NCBI GenBank assembly: GCA_013420905.1
Contig: JAAXNY010000021.1
Span: 341,773-405,772, forward strand
Length of the DNA stretch: 64,000 bases
Origin: Collybia mongolica
Taxonomy: Eukaryota > Basidiomycota > Agaricomycetes > Agaricales > Clitocybaceae
Reading direction: 5' to 3'
Numbering within the stretch: the stretch's first letter is position 1; each line of letters begins with the position of its first letter. Shown one piece after another: positions 12,656-26,400 of this stretch. The notes below the pieces were generated by a model that saw only the letters and a program-made list of their open reading frames with translations, did not search any database and was not told the DNA's origin. A program made the translations under genes and the position numbers.

Positions 12656-13608
12656 ATGTTGGGTGAAATACCCTATGATATGGAACTATCTTCATCCGAC
12701 ATGGACGGGCCCTCACCATCATGCTACCATTACCCAGAAATGTCGGAAATCAGCAGCCTTGATGAAGACATGATATCGTGCATTCAATTAATAGTAAGGC
12801 AATCAGGTAACCTGTTATACGAATCAAGCTGACTTGCATATCAGGATCCAGTCTCGAGCCTTTCCGAATCTTCAATTGACTTGGCCTCTCCAGCTGTGTT
12901 GGAGGAAGATCTTTTATACAGTCTGAGAAGAGGCGAAAACACCAGCATGGGCAACAGCGAATACGTCACATACCCATGGGAATACACTGTACGGATTGAC
13001 GAATGGGGCACTCCTGACATCCGGGAACCAATTTCAGTGAAGGACGAGCTTGACCAACTCTCAGATGGAGAAAATGAACCCTACGTACAACATGATCCCG
13101 TATCCAGTGGCGTTCACATTGGTGACCACGAGTTTGAGGTTCGTCAAAATACATTCATGGTACGTTCCTCCTTGTGTCTTTGCTTAAAGACAAAGCTTAA
13201 AACAATACTTCAAACTTCCAGAAAAACAAGCGCAGCATGCACTCAGAACCCGAAGGAAGTCGCTTAATACAGCTAACCGTCGCTGGCCCTCCAGCCTGCA
13301 CCAGCTCCTTGTGCACATCGTCAAAAGGATCTAGACGCAGGAACCTAATATTACAGAAAATAGAGGAGAGAGAATCGACGTCCCAGCTTGAAGGGACAAC
13401 TGCGTCGACCAGGGAGATAAAGGGGCAAATGGCAATGATCGGAAAACGGAGTTCCCAGCTCTACGGGACGATTACCCCGTCCGAGAATCTAAGGGAGGCA
13501 ACGGTCGTAATTACGGAATTCGGGGGCGTGCCCGATTCTATAGTTACCCGGTACAGAAATGACTGGGAAAAAAAGGGAAAGGGCAAAGGTGAAGTGGACG
13601 ACGATTAG
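12656..13608 (+). CDS. Hypothetical acidic protein, three exons
   Basis: Exons 12656-12793, 12845-13159 and 13222-13608 join in phase 0 with good splice signals (GTAAGG...CAG and GTACGT...CAG) to give about 279 aa. The first two exons are rich in Asp, Glu and Ser. The third is more basic and ends in a Lys/Gly-rich stretch (WEKKGKGKGEVDDD). I recognise no domain. A P-loop segment starts about 120 bp downstream in another frame, so this could be the 5' part of a larger gene whose last intron I have not placed. Function unknown. Confidence 0.45.
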
Positions 13609-14230
13609 TGTGGACTTGTCTGATGAGCTCTCACCAGGGACCTCAGCTCACTCCCCGATTCGTTCTTTTCCATCCAGCCACCATCCGAGAACCAGGGTGG
13701 ACCCGCGACGCGAGAGAACATCCATCAGCGTCCTAGGAGGTGCTGGGTCTGGGAAATCGACATTCATAAACATGGCGGCAATGGGCCCAGCGCCCGAAAT
13801 GTCTAGCCCCACGGAAATCTGCAAGGTTTGAAGATCAAAACTCTTCTAAAGTTACATTTCACTGATACAGTTAAATATCCAGGCCTTCGCTGAGGAGTCC
13901 TCTCCTTTTGTCCTATGTTCGCGTGAGGCCAGATCAGAAGCTTGCTCGCTTTTTCTACCCTACGTCGCACCGCCAACAGATCTAGTACTCTACCGCCCGA
14001 TGGATAGCCCTCGTGTCATGCGTGATATACCTTTGAGTGGAACAGATCAGGCCTTGTTTCGCTTCGAGGCTCAGAAACCTAAGAATTTTCAGTTTGCCAA
14101 AATATTCAGAAGTTGCAGGAGTCCGGGGGTATCCCCGAGCCATCTGACCAGGATAATGGTACTGACCAGGATAATGGTACGTTGTTCAGATTGTTTGGGC
14201 TATATGACATCTTCTCACTTTTGCCTTTAG
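13609..14230 (+). pseudogene. P-loop NTPase-like fragment
   Basis: The frame covering about 13720-13828 encodes VLGGAGSGKSTFIN, a Walker A/G1 motif (GxxGxGKS/T) of the sort seen in many small mushroom P-loop proteins. Downstream Switch/Walker B motifs expected of a GTPase are not evident. Following frames (13860-14230) can be joined only with guesswork, and a 14-nt direct repeat near 14148-14177 repeats CTGACCAGGATAATGGTA. I treat it as a remnant. It may be the 3' half of the preceding gene. Confidence 0.35.
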
Positions 14231-16993
14231 AACCTTGTCCCAAAGAATTCTCTCAATGAGCATCAACATCCTGCGCGGCGCGCGGAGATTATCCAGGGAA
14301 ACGACTGTGTACAGAGAGCGCACGGCACATCGAAGATCGGTATGAAGAATCGTAACATACCGCAGAAGGTCCTCGTCCTGCTCAGGATCAGGGAGTATTC
14401 CATGTTCAGGCGAGGTACCAGTGTAGGTTCTGACAAGACTGCTACAGCAGAGCGAGGTGTCCTCATTTCGGAGATGTGGGCGTTAGCAACTAGTGATGAA
14501 CGAAAGGTAACTATTTTGTGAAATGCATTGCTTCGGTAGCTGATGATTCCTTGTCCTTATAGGATTTTTCCCGAATTCTATTCTGAATCACACGAGGATC
14601 GGAGTAGCTGGACTCGCACCCATAGTTTTGATCATTTTACATATAAGTTTTGTTTGCTTGTAGGGCTTTAGGACATTGTGGATCTGTATGCATTTTTTGT
14701 ACTCTATCAGTAAACTTTCGGGGTGTGGCGTGTATTACAATATATATTTTTCGGATCCATCCTTGGATTCTTGGCCTGGTGATGTTCGTGCAAATATACG
14801 AGATCTATCAGTTGCAAAGATAAGTAAAGGGTACTACCAAATTTACTACTCTCCGCTGTACTAATCAGCACCAAAAGTCGTCCGTTATACATCACACATG
14901 TGTCCCAGGCTGGCCCTCTCCGAAAAACTGGCAGCGGTCAGACCCGAAGGTTTATACCTATGGAGATGCAAAGAGCTCATGAATGTGTGGGTACCGTATG
15001 AGCTAAAGAAGAGAGGGCAAAAAAAAAAAGGGGGGGGGGAAGAAGAGTGTGACGGCTGAGAGTCTCAGCACCTTGTCCTCACTTTTACGACGTGCGGCCC
15101 ACTGTCTCCGAAGATCGACGTTCATGGTAAATGTAAAACCCGTGCGTTCGGTGGGTTGAGCGATCTATAATTGCATTTGCGGTCTCTCCTGTATGCCGAG
15201 GAGGAGAATTCGGATGCATGTCCAATTTGTATTGTAAGATACATAAAGCACCATTTAGTAACCCTATGTCAGCTCTCGATCATGAAGGAAGAAGCGAATT
15301 CTTGCATACAACGGCCCGACGATGTCGCTAATCCTCTCTATACGTCGCGGTGACCGTGTCGAACTCATACGCGCTCCATACTGCAGTCACAACTGGCATA
15401 ATTTCACAGGGCCACCCTCGTAACCACTGTCTCACATATACGTTGTACCACTATGTGTCCAATCAGGACCCACACGGATTACAAGGCTGGACCCATAGGT
15501 CTCGGTCCTTGCCTCGTCGGAGTCGGTTGGTTATGGTGATTCCAGGGCATTGCACGTCAGGGGCCAGGATGGAAGTTGAAAGAGTGTAACGACCTATGCT
15601 GTGTCCAGTTCTCGTTGCACCCGTAACCACACCAACCATCAACGCACAGACACAAACGTTATAATTATAAGTATACGCGGGGTGGTAATTGGATAGGCCG
15701 GACTACCATGGCCACCAATCCTGGCCAGGTGTGTTCCTTATAGGATTCGATAAAATGTCCCTGTGTAATGAACCGTCCGCTTTCCGTGAAGTATGAGGCG
15801 GCGATTCGAGAGGAGTGTGCATTTGGATGAGGCTTTGTTGTCGGATATATTGGTGTGGGGGTGTATGGAAATTGTGAGTGCTTGGATACGCCCCAAACTG
15901 AATGCGACGCGACCAATATTCTTCAGTTTGCAGGGAATAGGGATTGGTGCAGATATAGATAGGGGATTGACAACTACTGTCACTGGATGTACGGAATCTG
16001 AGACCAAGTGTGAAGGCCAGCATACACACAGGCACGGTGCGAGACGCGGACGACATACATATTTTGTAGCGTAAGAGTGTCCTCATACAACCAGAGAACG
16101 ACACCATACAATATCAGTACCCCCAATATCCTCACCTCATCTAATCTCGCACCGTAAAGACTCCGATCCCAACCGCGTTCCTTTTCTCTGCCTGGGTCTG
16201 GGGTGACATGAGTATACGCACCGAAAATCAAGCGCTGAGGTTCTGAAGAGACGCAGCTCACTTGGCTCAAGGCCAAACGTGTAGCTCCGAGACCTGAAAC
16301 ACGCCACTCGCAGCCCGTAGCGCACCAGAGAGTCAGCGTACATAGACACAATTCAGGGTATGGATAACATACCCACTTGGCTATGCCTCACTCCCTTTTC
16401 CAACTTCTCCGTTCTCGCTCAACAAGTCCCGTTCTGAGCGTCCATCCCTCGACTTTCCAAAGGTTTGAATGCGTATCGCTCTACGGCAGGTTCTACTATA
16501 CGGCGAGGAGCTCCCGAAATTTAAAGGCTGGTTCGTGGACGTTGGATGCGACTGCCTGGAAACGGTAAGAACACCAAGGTATTTGCTAGTTCACGACTCG
16601 TATGGAATGTCGATTGGCTTCGAAGGTGATGCAGGATTTGAAGTGCTAAGTATTTAGACGTTAGTGATAAGATTGACTGAGAAGCGGCACGGACAAGGCG
16701 TTTCATACTTTTTAACCTCGATTGGACGAAAAAGTTGAAGTCCGATGTATCCTTGAGCCACGTGGCTAAGGTACGTACAGTGCCGAGCCTGATCCGAACT
16801 GGGTTACGTCAGCACCTGAGCTCATCATCCCAACATTTAAAGGGAGACCTCCAACGCCGGGTGCCGCTTCTACGTTGTTTTACTCTTAGCACAGTTGTTC
16901 TTTGCAGTATACCCGCTAACCTACTCCTATCTGGTGCCACCATACACGTCCACCCCACTGCCAATCGGGCCCCTCTCTCCGTTCGCCTCTCCA
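14231..16993 (+). other. Region without recognisable genes
   Basis: Many short frames on both strands, none with convincing composition, splice structure or family resemblance. It contains an A9G10-type homopolymer pair near 15019-15040. Confidence 0.4.
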
Positions 16994-17932
16994 CTAAATA
17001 TGACCTCCCTGGAGAGCACCATCTTTTCCAACGCAGGAAGGGTTGAACTGAATCCAGACGAAGAAAAACAAGTTGATCTGCCGATTGGGTTCTACCCGAA
17101 GTGTCACGATCAGTGAACGAAGCTTCGGCATTGATATACTGCTTATATCGTCCGGGAAGGATCCAGATCCCGGGAATGCGTTGATGATAACAAGGCTGGT
17201 GCCCCAACAAAGAATTTCAATCAATGTCAGGGGGGGATAGTGAAATCGGGGAACTGAAGGACTATAAGCTGAGCCCATGGGAAACGATCCAGAAAATCTA
17301 GGTTCGTAAGCTGCAAGTAACCACCACGATGTCCCCGCTACGTCAACAGCCCAGAGCTGCCGAAAGTGCGGAAACGGAGCGAGAATGGCCTCTAGGTTGG
17401 TGGCGGGCCGCGGGGAAGCTCCACAGCGTATACGAAGAGAGTTTCCAGGAAACGGTACATTGGCCCTTGGGCGCATATGGAAGGATGTTGCGCTATAGCT
17501 AGTGCGAGTCAGTGATGATGGGTATTCAGTGGATGAGGCTATGATGAACGTTTTATTTCTAGTGCTGTACATGTGGCGGTGCACACTGTTGGCCGAGCAG
17601 ATTGATCGGAATGCTTTGAATTCACAACAACACAACAACTGAGTGACGGTGCGCGAAGCTGCTGTGTTAATCTGGAACGACGCTGCAACAACCTCTAAGA
17701 TCCTAGAACTGAGCACTGGGCCTTCACTCCTCTCCCCTTCGCGTTTCCTCTTCGGACTCCTGGTCCTTTCTGTTCTAATTCCGTACGCTAGTCGTAAGGG
17801 GTAAATAGCTGGTGAGAACGCTAGTGGAGCACTAGCTCGCTGCTTGGCCTCAAAGATAGTATGGTGGACGCGGTTGAATGAGGGTTGGGAGTCGTAGTAA
17901 TCCTTATTGATATCAAACCATAGCAAAACCAC
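16994..17932 (-). CDS. Hypothetical protein, possible degenerate LRR/F-box relative
   Basis: A single uninterrupted frame of 312 codons on the minus strand. The C-terminal half has leucine-rich spacing (FPHFRQLWAVDVAG, PPLTLIEILCWGTSLVI, MPKLRSLIVTLRVE) resembling repeats in basidiomycete F-box proteins. The N-terminal half is low in recognisable features. No F-box is visible. A short competing frame runs on the plus strand over 16735-17046. It could be a remnant or chance; codon use is unremarkable. Confidence 0.3.
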   Translation of the reverse strand: MVLLWFDINKDYYDSQPSFNRVHHTIFEAKQRASAPLAFSPAIYPLRLAYGIRTERTRSPKRKREGERSEGPVLSSRILEVVAASFQINTAASRTVTQLLCCCEFKAFRSICSANSVHRHMYSTRNKTFIIASSTEYPSSLTRTSYSATSFHMRPRANVPFPGNSLRIRCGASPRPATNLEAILAPFPHFRQLWAVDVAGTSWWLLAAYEPRFSGSFPMGSAYSPSVPRFHYPPLTLIEILCWGTSLVIINAFPGSGSFPDDISSISMPKLRSLIVTLRVEPNRQINLFFFVWIQFNPSCVGKDGALQGGHI

Positions 17933-20480
17933 TCGGAATCATGCGAAACTCTTGCGTTCCTCAAGGTATAGCATGCGATGTAATTGTTCGTCTATAGATT
18001 AGTGCTCTCATTATGCTTACTCAAGATCTGAAGGAGATATGTAAGCATAGGAATAGGTGCCGTGCGTCATATACATTTCTCGTGGAGTCAACGGCAAGGT
18101 ATGAACAAAATCAGGTAATATATATAAAACCCCATACCAGTACACAAGCCAGACGAACCAGCTTACACAAAGCAGGTTAAAATCGCGAATATCCATCAGA
18201 CGGTACATGGCACATGCCCGGGCCCCGGTGCACTCGGACGACGTCCCGAATAAACTGATCAGCAAGGTGAGGTCTTTTGAGAGTTTCCGAAGCCGAACCT
18301 AGCAGAAGGCTTCTACCACAGGAGACCCACCTATCTCCCTAAAGTGTTTTGGCCAGTATGATTCATGCTTGAGCGATATTCTATTACCACGTTGTGAAAC
18401 GCAGTAGACACCGCAGACTATATCAAGCATCTCCTGGACCCTGACAGATCCCATCGTCAAAGAGGTGCCGATCTCCATGGCATAGCACAAGCCTTGGGCC
18501 CCTGAGTACGTCACCGTCAGGTACAGCTTTCAGATGCGAGCCCACCCACAATCCCACCAAGCAGCCTAAGGACGCGACTCCGGGGGAGAGGAGAAGATAG
18601 TGGCCCGGATCTGCTTATACGCAGTGTAAGCCTGGGCTGTAAATGTGTATGTACCCTGATGGCCGCCGGTTTCCCAGCCCCGTTGAATGCTCCTTTGTTG
18701 GAGCCGAGGTGGAGGTGGTGGTGGTGGTGGTGGATGGGCGGCGCTCGACAACAGTGCGAAACAGAATCCCCTCGGGCCGGGAATTCAGCGGCGAACAATT
18801 GTTGACATTGTATACCCAATTTTTTCCGATAAACCTGGAGTACGGCGGTCGCGCTCGAAACAACGATGAACCAAGGAGAGGCATCCGTTGGATCCTGTGG
18901 TAGGGCGGAGGATATACTGTTAGGATCGACACGATTTAGCGTGACTTTGTTCGTGTCGATGTAGTTTGATACCGTGTGTTTGAGATCCAGGGTTTTAGGT
19001 TAGGTTCCCTATTACATCCCCGGGTTTACTGCGGCGTTGAAGCAACCAACAATGCTGTCGAATTCCTCTTCCGAAAGCCCCCACGTCGCGGTAAAAGAGG
19101 ACTTCCGTGATCAAGGGGTGGTATCTCCTCCCTATCGTAAGGTTTCACTGCCGCAGTGTACAGAAGCATTCCCAGGTTCGCCCAATCCGATGTGGAAGCC
19201 ATGCCGATTTTTGAGGTACACCTGGAGACCTGGAGTGTCAAATCCGAACGGTTTCTTCGAGTGGGATTCTTGATCTGCTACTGTGCCTACTAAGTTAAGA
19301 GATAGCAAGGCAGGTTATGGCGATGGAGACTTACGTGGGGGGAAATGAGGCGACATGGGTTCCGTATCCACCAAGCATTGCGACGTCCATGTTTATGTAT
19401 TTCGAAAATTTGGGAATTCGGTGACGGTTTCGCGAGGCGGAGCGGAATAGCAATGATCACTGTATGGAATGTTCACTGCCGAGATGATAGAAAGATAAAG
19501 GAAGGGCATACATGTCGTTCGTCCTGGAGCGCCCCACGGAACCACTCGCTGTGCTTCATGAGTCGGCTACGATACAACTTGCAACGTGTTTCCCCAATCT
19601 GAACGAAAACCATCCCGTCCGCGAGCCAGTAGATAGTGTTTCCGAGGCATTGGGACGTTCGTCAGGTTTGAGTCTTGACGTGATCTGGAGAGCTACCCTC
19701 CGTACTTGGTGTAAGGTAATGGATGTGATCTAGGGTCTGGGCTGGTTCGTTTCGTGATCACTTGACACCTTGCCTTTTCGAGTTCGGGGTTCCGTGTGTA
19801 CTAAAGATTCTAGAAGTAGAGCCGAAGAAATTTGGAGACGGGGATAGAGTCGTACATTACTGAGTATGGGACGTAGCGTCGTCTTCAATGTGGATGGTTT
19901 TAAGTGCTGTCTGGAAATAGCGGGTCCGCTTCTGCTTCCGGTATGTGATGTCGTCCCCCAATAAGCCCAGGGTATTGACTCCCGACAAAAGATCAATTGA
20001 CGTCGGGACTTGGGGTAAACCGACTATGCTGGGGTTGGAGTTAAGTAAACTAAAATGTCACAGACCTGGTGTCGCGGAGCCAAAAAAAACACGTGTGGCT
20101 GTGCCTTGCAATTCGGATCCGCCTGAAAATTAAATAGGTGGTCGGATGGTTTGTAATGTGTACTTTAACTACATACCTCTTTACCTTTTTTTTTTTGGGG
20201 GGGGGGGGTTGTTTTGAAACTGCCATTTCCAACAGCCCTGGTTGAGTACAAGTACGCGTTGACTACTTGTACGCACTTCACTCCTTTGAAAAAAAGAAAT
20301 TGGGTACGAAACTTTAATTAGACATGGCTTCAAAGCGACCGTAGGTAAGTATGAACAAAAGAAAACAGAGTAGGAACATGTAATAAAATATCTCCAGCAT
20401 AAAGCGAGTCCGCTGACGAGCTCTAATAGACAACACGATGATGATAATGTATATACAAGTGAGAGGCGAAGAAAGTGCGA
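17933..20480 (+). other. Region without recognisable genes
   Basis: No supported gene. It contains a (GGT)n-like run at 18708-18733 and a T11/G12 homopolymer pair at about 20186-20208. Confidence 0.4.
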
Positions 20481-23400
20481 TCAACTTCTCGGAAGCGAGA
20501 TCGCGCCCGGCGTCGACACCAGGCGTGGCGTTTGTGTTTGGCGTTTAACCTGCGCCTCCATTTTGATACGTTGTTTGCGAACATCGTCGTCCTTGAGTTT
20601 GACGGACATGGCGAGGGATATGAAAGCGTCGGCAGATGCTGGAAGGAAGGAAGGAGAAGGACGTTGGAGAAGACCGAGCAGTGATTCTTCACTGGTACAC
20701 TCTAGGATTTGACGTCGGAGGCAAGAGATGAGAGCGAGGGCAACACGGATTAGGCAAGGGACGCCTGAAAGATAGGTGTGAGATTTAAATAAACGGCAGA
20801 ATCCAAAACATGGTTACCTTCGCATAAGAAGATATCCCAAACCCGGTTGAGATAGTCGTTCGGGAGAGTACCAACGAACAGCGAAGTAAACCTGAAAGCG
20901 AACGCGTCAGTGAAAATCGGAGGTGTAGCGGAGAATTTTACGTACCAAGGTCGACAAATAGAAGCAGGCAGTACACCCATATCGATGAGCACTTTCTTCG
21001 AGACAGCCGAGTCGGCGCTCTCGAAAGCTCGGCTAAATAGAGCTGCGTCGACCTCAATTTGCGTGGTGCTCGATGAGAAGTATGGACGTATATGTGTGTC
21101 CATGATCGACACGAATATCCAAAACGCATCTTCCTCGGGCGCGATGAGTAACAACTGGCCAGTTATCAAAGTTAAACCTAGGAAGCATTTATAAGCGTCA
21201 TCATGTGCAACGGCTGTAGACTACTGGCGTACCTGTGGTGTATTGAATGTCCGGCACCATGGTGAGATATGCCTGTAACAGTCCCAATACAGGACCCTGC
21301 GTGCTCTGCAGGTGCGGGTGATCCGTGAAGCACCGCTGCACATCCCTTTCGATATTAGCAAACGCGGGAACCCTTCCCCGAGCGCCCAGCTGTGTATAGA
21401 CACCATCCACACACCTCGCCTTCCCATCCGTAAGGTGCATCCAAACGAGGTATCGTACAGAAGAAGGTACGCCGTCAAACAAAAGCTTCTTGACCTTTTT
21501 GCTCTTCTTCGACTGCGACGGAGGCACTGCGGCCATAACTGACATCCACTTCTGCTCGCGCTGACGATGTGCATCCATCGATGTTTCCGATTCGACCGGC
21601 ACCGGAGGAGGGGTCGCTTTCATAGGCTGCCACGTTGTAGAAGCATCAGCGGCGATAGTTGGAGCCTTCGGGACATTGAGCGACATAGTCGGGCTAGCAG
21701 AACGGAACTGATCCTGCCGCACGTCGACGGACGTCTCTCTTCCCATCACACCCGAATCCTCGCTTGAACGTGCGGCCTGGAATTGCGCGAGGTTCGGGCG
21801 AACTAGCTCAAAGTCCATGTCTTGGACCTGCAAAGTATCACCATCGGCGCCATGCGCCCCCAAGGCAATGCTCGAAGCATCGTCGTGACGACCGATAGTA
21901 CGGCGAAGATTCGGAAGGGAGAGTTTTGTGCGCAGTGAGTTCTGCCGTCCAACTGTAGGTGGCGAAATGACGCCGGATCGGTTACTACGGATGGAAAGAG
22001 CGTCTGTGTCTACCGATGGGCGACCACGAGGAGCAGATGCGGTCGAGTTGACTTCTACACCCGGTTGTTGGGAGGAATTGCTTGGAAGAGACGTCGAGGA
22101 TTCATCACCAGAAAGCGGGCGGGTCACATGTAACCGGCGGGGGCTAGGTGAGTCGCTAAGGTTCGAATGAGAGGCGACGTTGCGAAGCAGGAGGGTAGGG
22201 CGATTGCTACCAACTGAAGTTGTGGGGGATTCCGGTACAGACGGCACAGAGAATCCCGAAGCGAGAGGACTGCTCGGTGGTTTCACGCCACGCGAAACCC
22301 CAGCGCCAAAATTGTTGTTTTGCGGTAGGGCAAGTGCAGATGACCGTAATGGAGAAGGCTTTGGAGCATGCTTCCCTGTTGGGCTCGGGGGTAACGACGT
22401 CGTCGGTAATGACGGGCTGAGCGACTGTTTGACCTCCATCGCAGACGGCATCTCAATCGGTTGACTCCCTTCTTCCCGACTGCCGAAACGAACATCAAAA
22501 AACGATAGCATGAAAGAGCACATTTAGAACGTTACCTTCGTTGAACAGGCAATGGCACCTCCACCGCCGTCGAATTGAACCCCGAAAAACTCCTCGACCT
22601 CGGTCTCGCCCCACCCGCCTTGGGGAAAAAGTTCGCTCGCGGAATAACACCACTCGACCTCTGATCCACCGACGCAGGCTTATTATCCCCACCATCGCTT
22701 TGAATCCCAGGAGTCTCCTGCCGCGCCTCCACCGCCATACCAAACGTGCCTCGGACAGGACTCGGAGGAACCACGGGCATGGGCGTGTAGATACGTGCCG
22801 GTGACCCAGGCGGGGCCGTTGCTGGCGGCGGCTCGGTCGTAAAGACCATCAAAACCGGGCCGTTGGAAGCCGAGAGATCCTCCATCGTTCTCCCGTATAT
22901 CGTTGGGCCGCGCCCCGCATTCCCAGGTCGAGCCGGCCCCAGACCACCACCGCCCGCCAACACCATCTTGATGATCTGGATGACGCCGCCCCGTACCTGC
23001 TGCTGCGCAGGTGGCGGGGGCTGCCGCTGTACAATGTACATGGGACCGGGCGAATGTGCAGAAGGCGCTTTGGGCGCATTGGGATGAGGCAAAAACAGTG
23101 AGCGGCGTTGTCCTTGGTCGAGCTGCCCCGGCTGCCCACCACGGAGTTCGGAGAGAGATGGGCGAAGGTGAGATGTGGGCGGTGGTGTAGACGATGCTGG
23201 AGGTACTTGGAGGGATGGCGGACCTGGGTGTGTGATAGGCGGAGTGGGCTGTGGGACGGAAGGGACCATGGGTGAGGGAGGTTCGGCAAGGACAACATCA
23301 TCTTTGGATCCTTTCCTCTCCTCGGTAGGTGACGGTGTCCGATTCGCGATGCTCAGTGACCCAATCCGCTGTTGCGAGACGAGCTCCGGCTCAGGTGATG

Positions 23401-26400
23401 GAGATCCCTGAACCACCGTCTTGAAAGTCCCTCTAGCATGCGCAGGGGACGACGGCGCGGAACGCGTATGTGAGTGCATTTCATCATCGTCCTCAACAAC
23501 AACCCGTCTCCCCGGCCCGTGTTCGTGGTGGCTATCACTCGCCACAGGCACAGGCGACGGGCGCCTATCCACCTCTATACGCTGTCGCAACGCACTAGCA
23601 GCACCCGCACCCGCACCCGCGGCCGAAGACTCCCCACCCGCACCAAGCGCCCGCGAAAACACATCCAAACCCCCTGCCCCCTGGAAGTACGAAGCACTCG
23701 CGGGGGTGGTATATCCGCGTCCCGTGAACCCGTCACCCGTACCCGTGTACCCCGTGGCGCTAAAGTTCGACTCCTGTCCCGGAGACGGGACCGGCGACCC
23801 CCACGTCGTATGGAGAAGCTGGAACTTGGCATCCTGCGCGCTGGTGGGCGGGGAGAGGGAAGAGGGACCGTGTCCGTAGTTCGCCCCATCCGGAGCTGCG
23901 AGGTTCAGCGGTGCCGGTCTGTTTCCAGAAGACGCCAGGTGGCCACCCGAATTACGTGCCGAGGAAGACGTCGATGTCGAAGTGGAACCGAGTGGCTGTG
24001 ACAGGTTCGGAGCGGGATGAGAAGACGGTGCAACGACAGCGGAGCGAACAGAGCCACCGCCGATACTCGACTGCGTATACACCGACGCGTCCGACTCGGA
24101 GCCGCCGAGCGACTCGTTCCGCGCGTGTCGTTGGCCCTTGACATTGAGGTGGTCCCCATCTTGGTGTGGGTGTTGTTGCGGGACACGAGCTGCTGCTCCA
24201 CCAGAAGCGACACTGTGCTCCGTGATACTCGGAACGCCAGGTCCAGGCCCGGCAGCCGCACTCGACCCCGCACGCGCCCTGATCAAGCTCTCAACACTAG
24301 GCCTCCCATATCCGTCCCCACTCGGCCTGCTACCCCCATGCGTCTGGGACGTCGCCGAGTCGGCCCTCGACCTCGCCTCAGGGTTATCCACAAACACCGG
24401 GTAATCCCCTGCCACCACACTCGCCGCCGCCGCCGCCTTGGACGACCCCACACTCATCCTCCTCCCACCCAGCCCACTCTTCGCTGACGTCCCACCAAGA
24501 CTCTTCGTACCAACGCTCTTCCCCGACGCTGCGCTCATCCGGCGGGCCCGCGAGCCGGACGCCACGGAGACGCCGCCCATGGAGAACCGGGAGTACCTGT
24601 AGTCGTCGTAGATATCCGACGCGCCCTCCCAGTCGGACGTCGACCCCGCAGAAGGCGCCAACGACGGCCGGCGCTCGCGGTCGTGCTCCAGGCCCGCCAG
24701 GTCGTGCAGGCTGTCCTGCGTTAGGGAGTAGGTGTGCGTGTGCGTCGGCGGGGCGGGGAACTCGTACTGCCCGCCCGATTTGCCTTTGCGAGACGGGGAG
24801 AGGGGGGCCACGGGCGGGAAGGTCATCTCTTGCGGAGAGCGGGTGGTCGACGCCGGGAAGAAGAGCGGGGAAACGGGCGAGGCGACGGCGCTGTCGCTGT
24901 GGGTGGATACATGATGCTGTTCGTGGGTCTCCACACTTCCGTGGCCGGTCTCTGTATCCTCGTACCGTAGCCCATCGACATCGCTCCCACTCGCATTGGA
25001 TCCGGGACGACTATAGCGGCTCGAGGCACTACTACTGGCTCCACTGTCCCGGCGGCGTGATACCCTCCTGCTCGCCGGGCTTCCCGTGGCCTTGCCTCCC
25101 ATCTCCATCTCCCCCGCCTCACGCTCAAGCCCCGCCCTGCCTTCCCGCCGAATCCTCTCCAGCTCCTCGTCGTCCCCATCCGAGTCCGAATCGCCATCAA
25201 GAGCACCCCACGCCCCGCCGCCCCCGTTCGCAAGGTCCTGCAGGAGCGTGAGCCCGATCCCGACCTCCCCGTCTGAGTCTGGGTCGGGCAGCACGTGTGC
25301 AAAGGTGGTGGCGATGGACGTGTCGAATGCTGAAGACGTTGAGGTGTCGGGTGGCGTGGGGTGGTAGTAGTCGTGCTTTGCGATGGGTGTGGGGGTGTCG
25401 AGCGAGGCAGGGACGTGCTTTCTGGGAGGAGTGGATGGGGTAGAAGTGGGGGGTGTGATGGGTAGTGATTCGGCTGGGGGAGTGAGTGGGAGAGGGTGTA
25501 CAGTGGGTGCTGTTGAACGAGGTGAATGATGGGCAGCTGGAAGAGACGGTGAGGGGGGTGGTGGGGAGGAGTATATGGACGATACTATAAACGTCGAGTG
25601 CGGGGCTGGTGGCGCCGACGTCGACGCAGGGCGACGGGATGGTGATGTATTGGATGTTGGTGGCCTCGGAGGGGATGAAGGTGATGACCTCACCGAAGGC
25701 TCCACCAAAGTGGACGTGCTGGACACGGAGCTCGACGTGATATGAACAGGTGGCGCCATTACAAAAGGCGCCCCGGCCTGCATGTGTACAAGCGCCGCGT
25801 GTGGTGGTGCCATATCCATTGCGTCACCAGCCTCGGATAACTGCATCCTCTGGAACCGCAGGGGCTGTGTTGGTGAGCCAAAAGGTGGCGTCGATGGCGC
25901 AGACATGGACCCGTTGGTCGTCAGGTGCTTGTACGGTTGCTCCTGACGTATGTCCGGACTTGACACCTGTGAAACACTGAACCCAGAACCCAGGATGTCT
26001 ATGGAGCCACGAGGAGTCAGGGTGACCACTCTTCGATGCGCATACGGTCCAGGAGGGTCCGAGGGTGGCTTTGGTGAAGGGGTATGGCCACCAGAGGTTG
26101 GCGAGGGCGACTTGGCTTGGTTCGACACGGACGAACGTTTTGTCATTATGGGTTTCTTGAGGCGGGCGTGGAACCTGACATCGTTGCCGTTGAAACGACC
26201 CACCACGCCTTCGCAGTAGCCCTACAAGTCGTATCATGTGTTATGAAAGACCAGCTATGAGTGTTGGCTCGTAAACGTACCAGGTATAGATTAGAGCGGT
26301 CGGGTATCTGCATAAGTACAGTAATTTCATCCTCCTAGACCGTATCTTCAGTTTTGAGCAAGAGATAAACAACGCCAACCCGCGCCTCGCACCTTGAGAA

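Noticed and set aside
15003..20210. A9/G10 and T11/G12 homopolymer pairs as possible retroposon tails or ends
   Set aside because: No paired terminal structure, coding sequence or target duplication was found around them; probably simple sequence.
23421..25302. Long plus-strand and alternative minus-strand frames inside the TBC gene
   Set aside because: They overlap a GC- and Ser/Pro-rich exon whose minus-strand frame connects in phase to SH3-like and TBC exons; the others are shadows.
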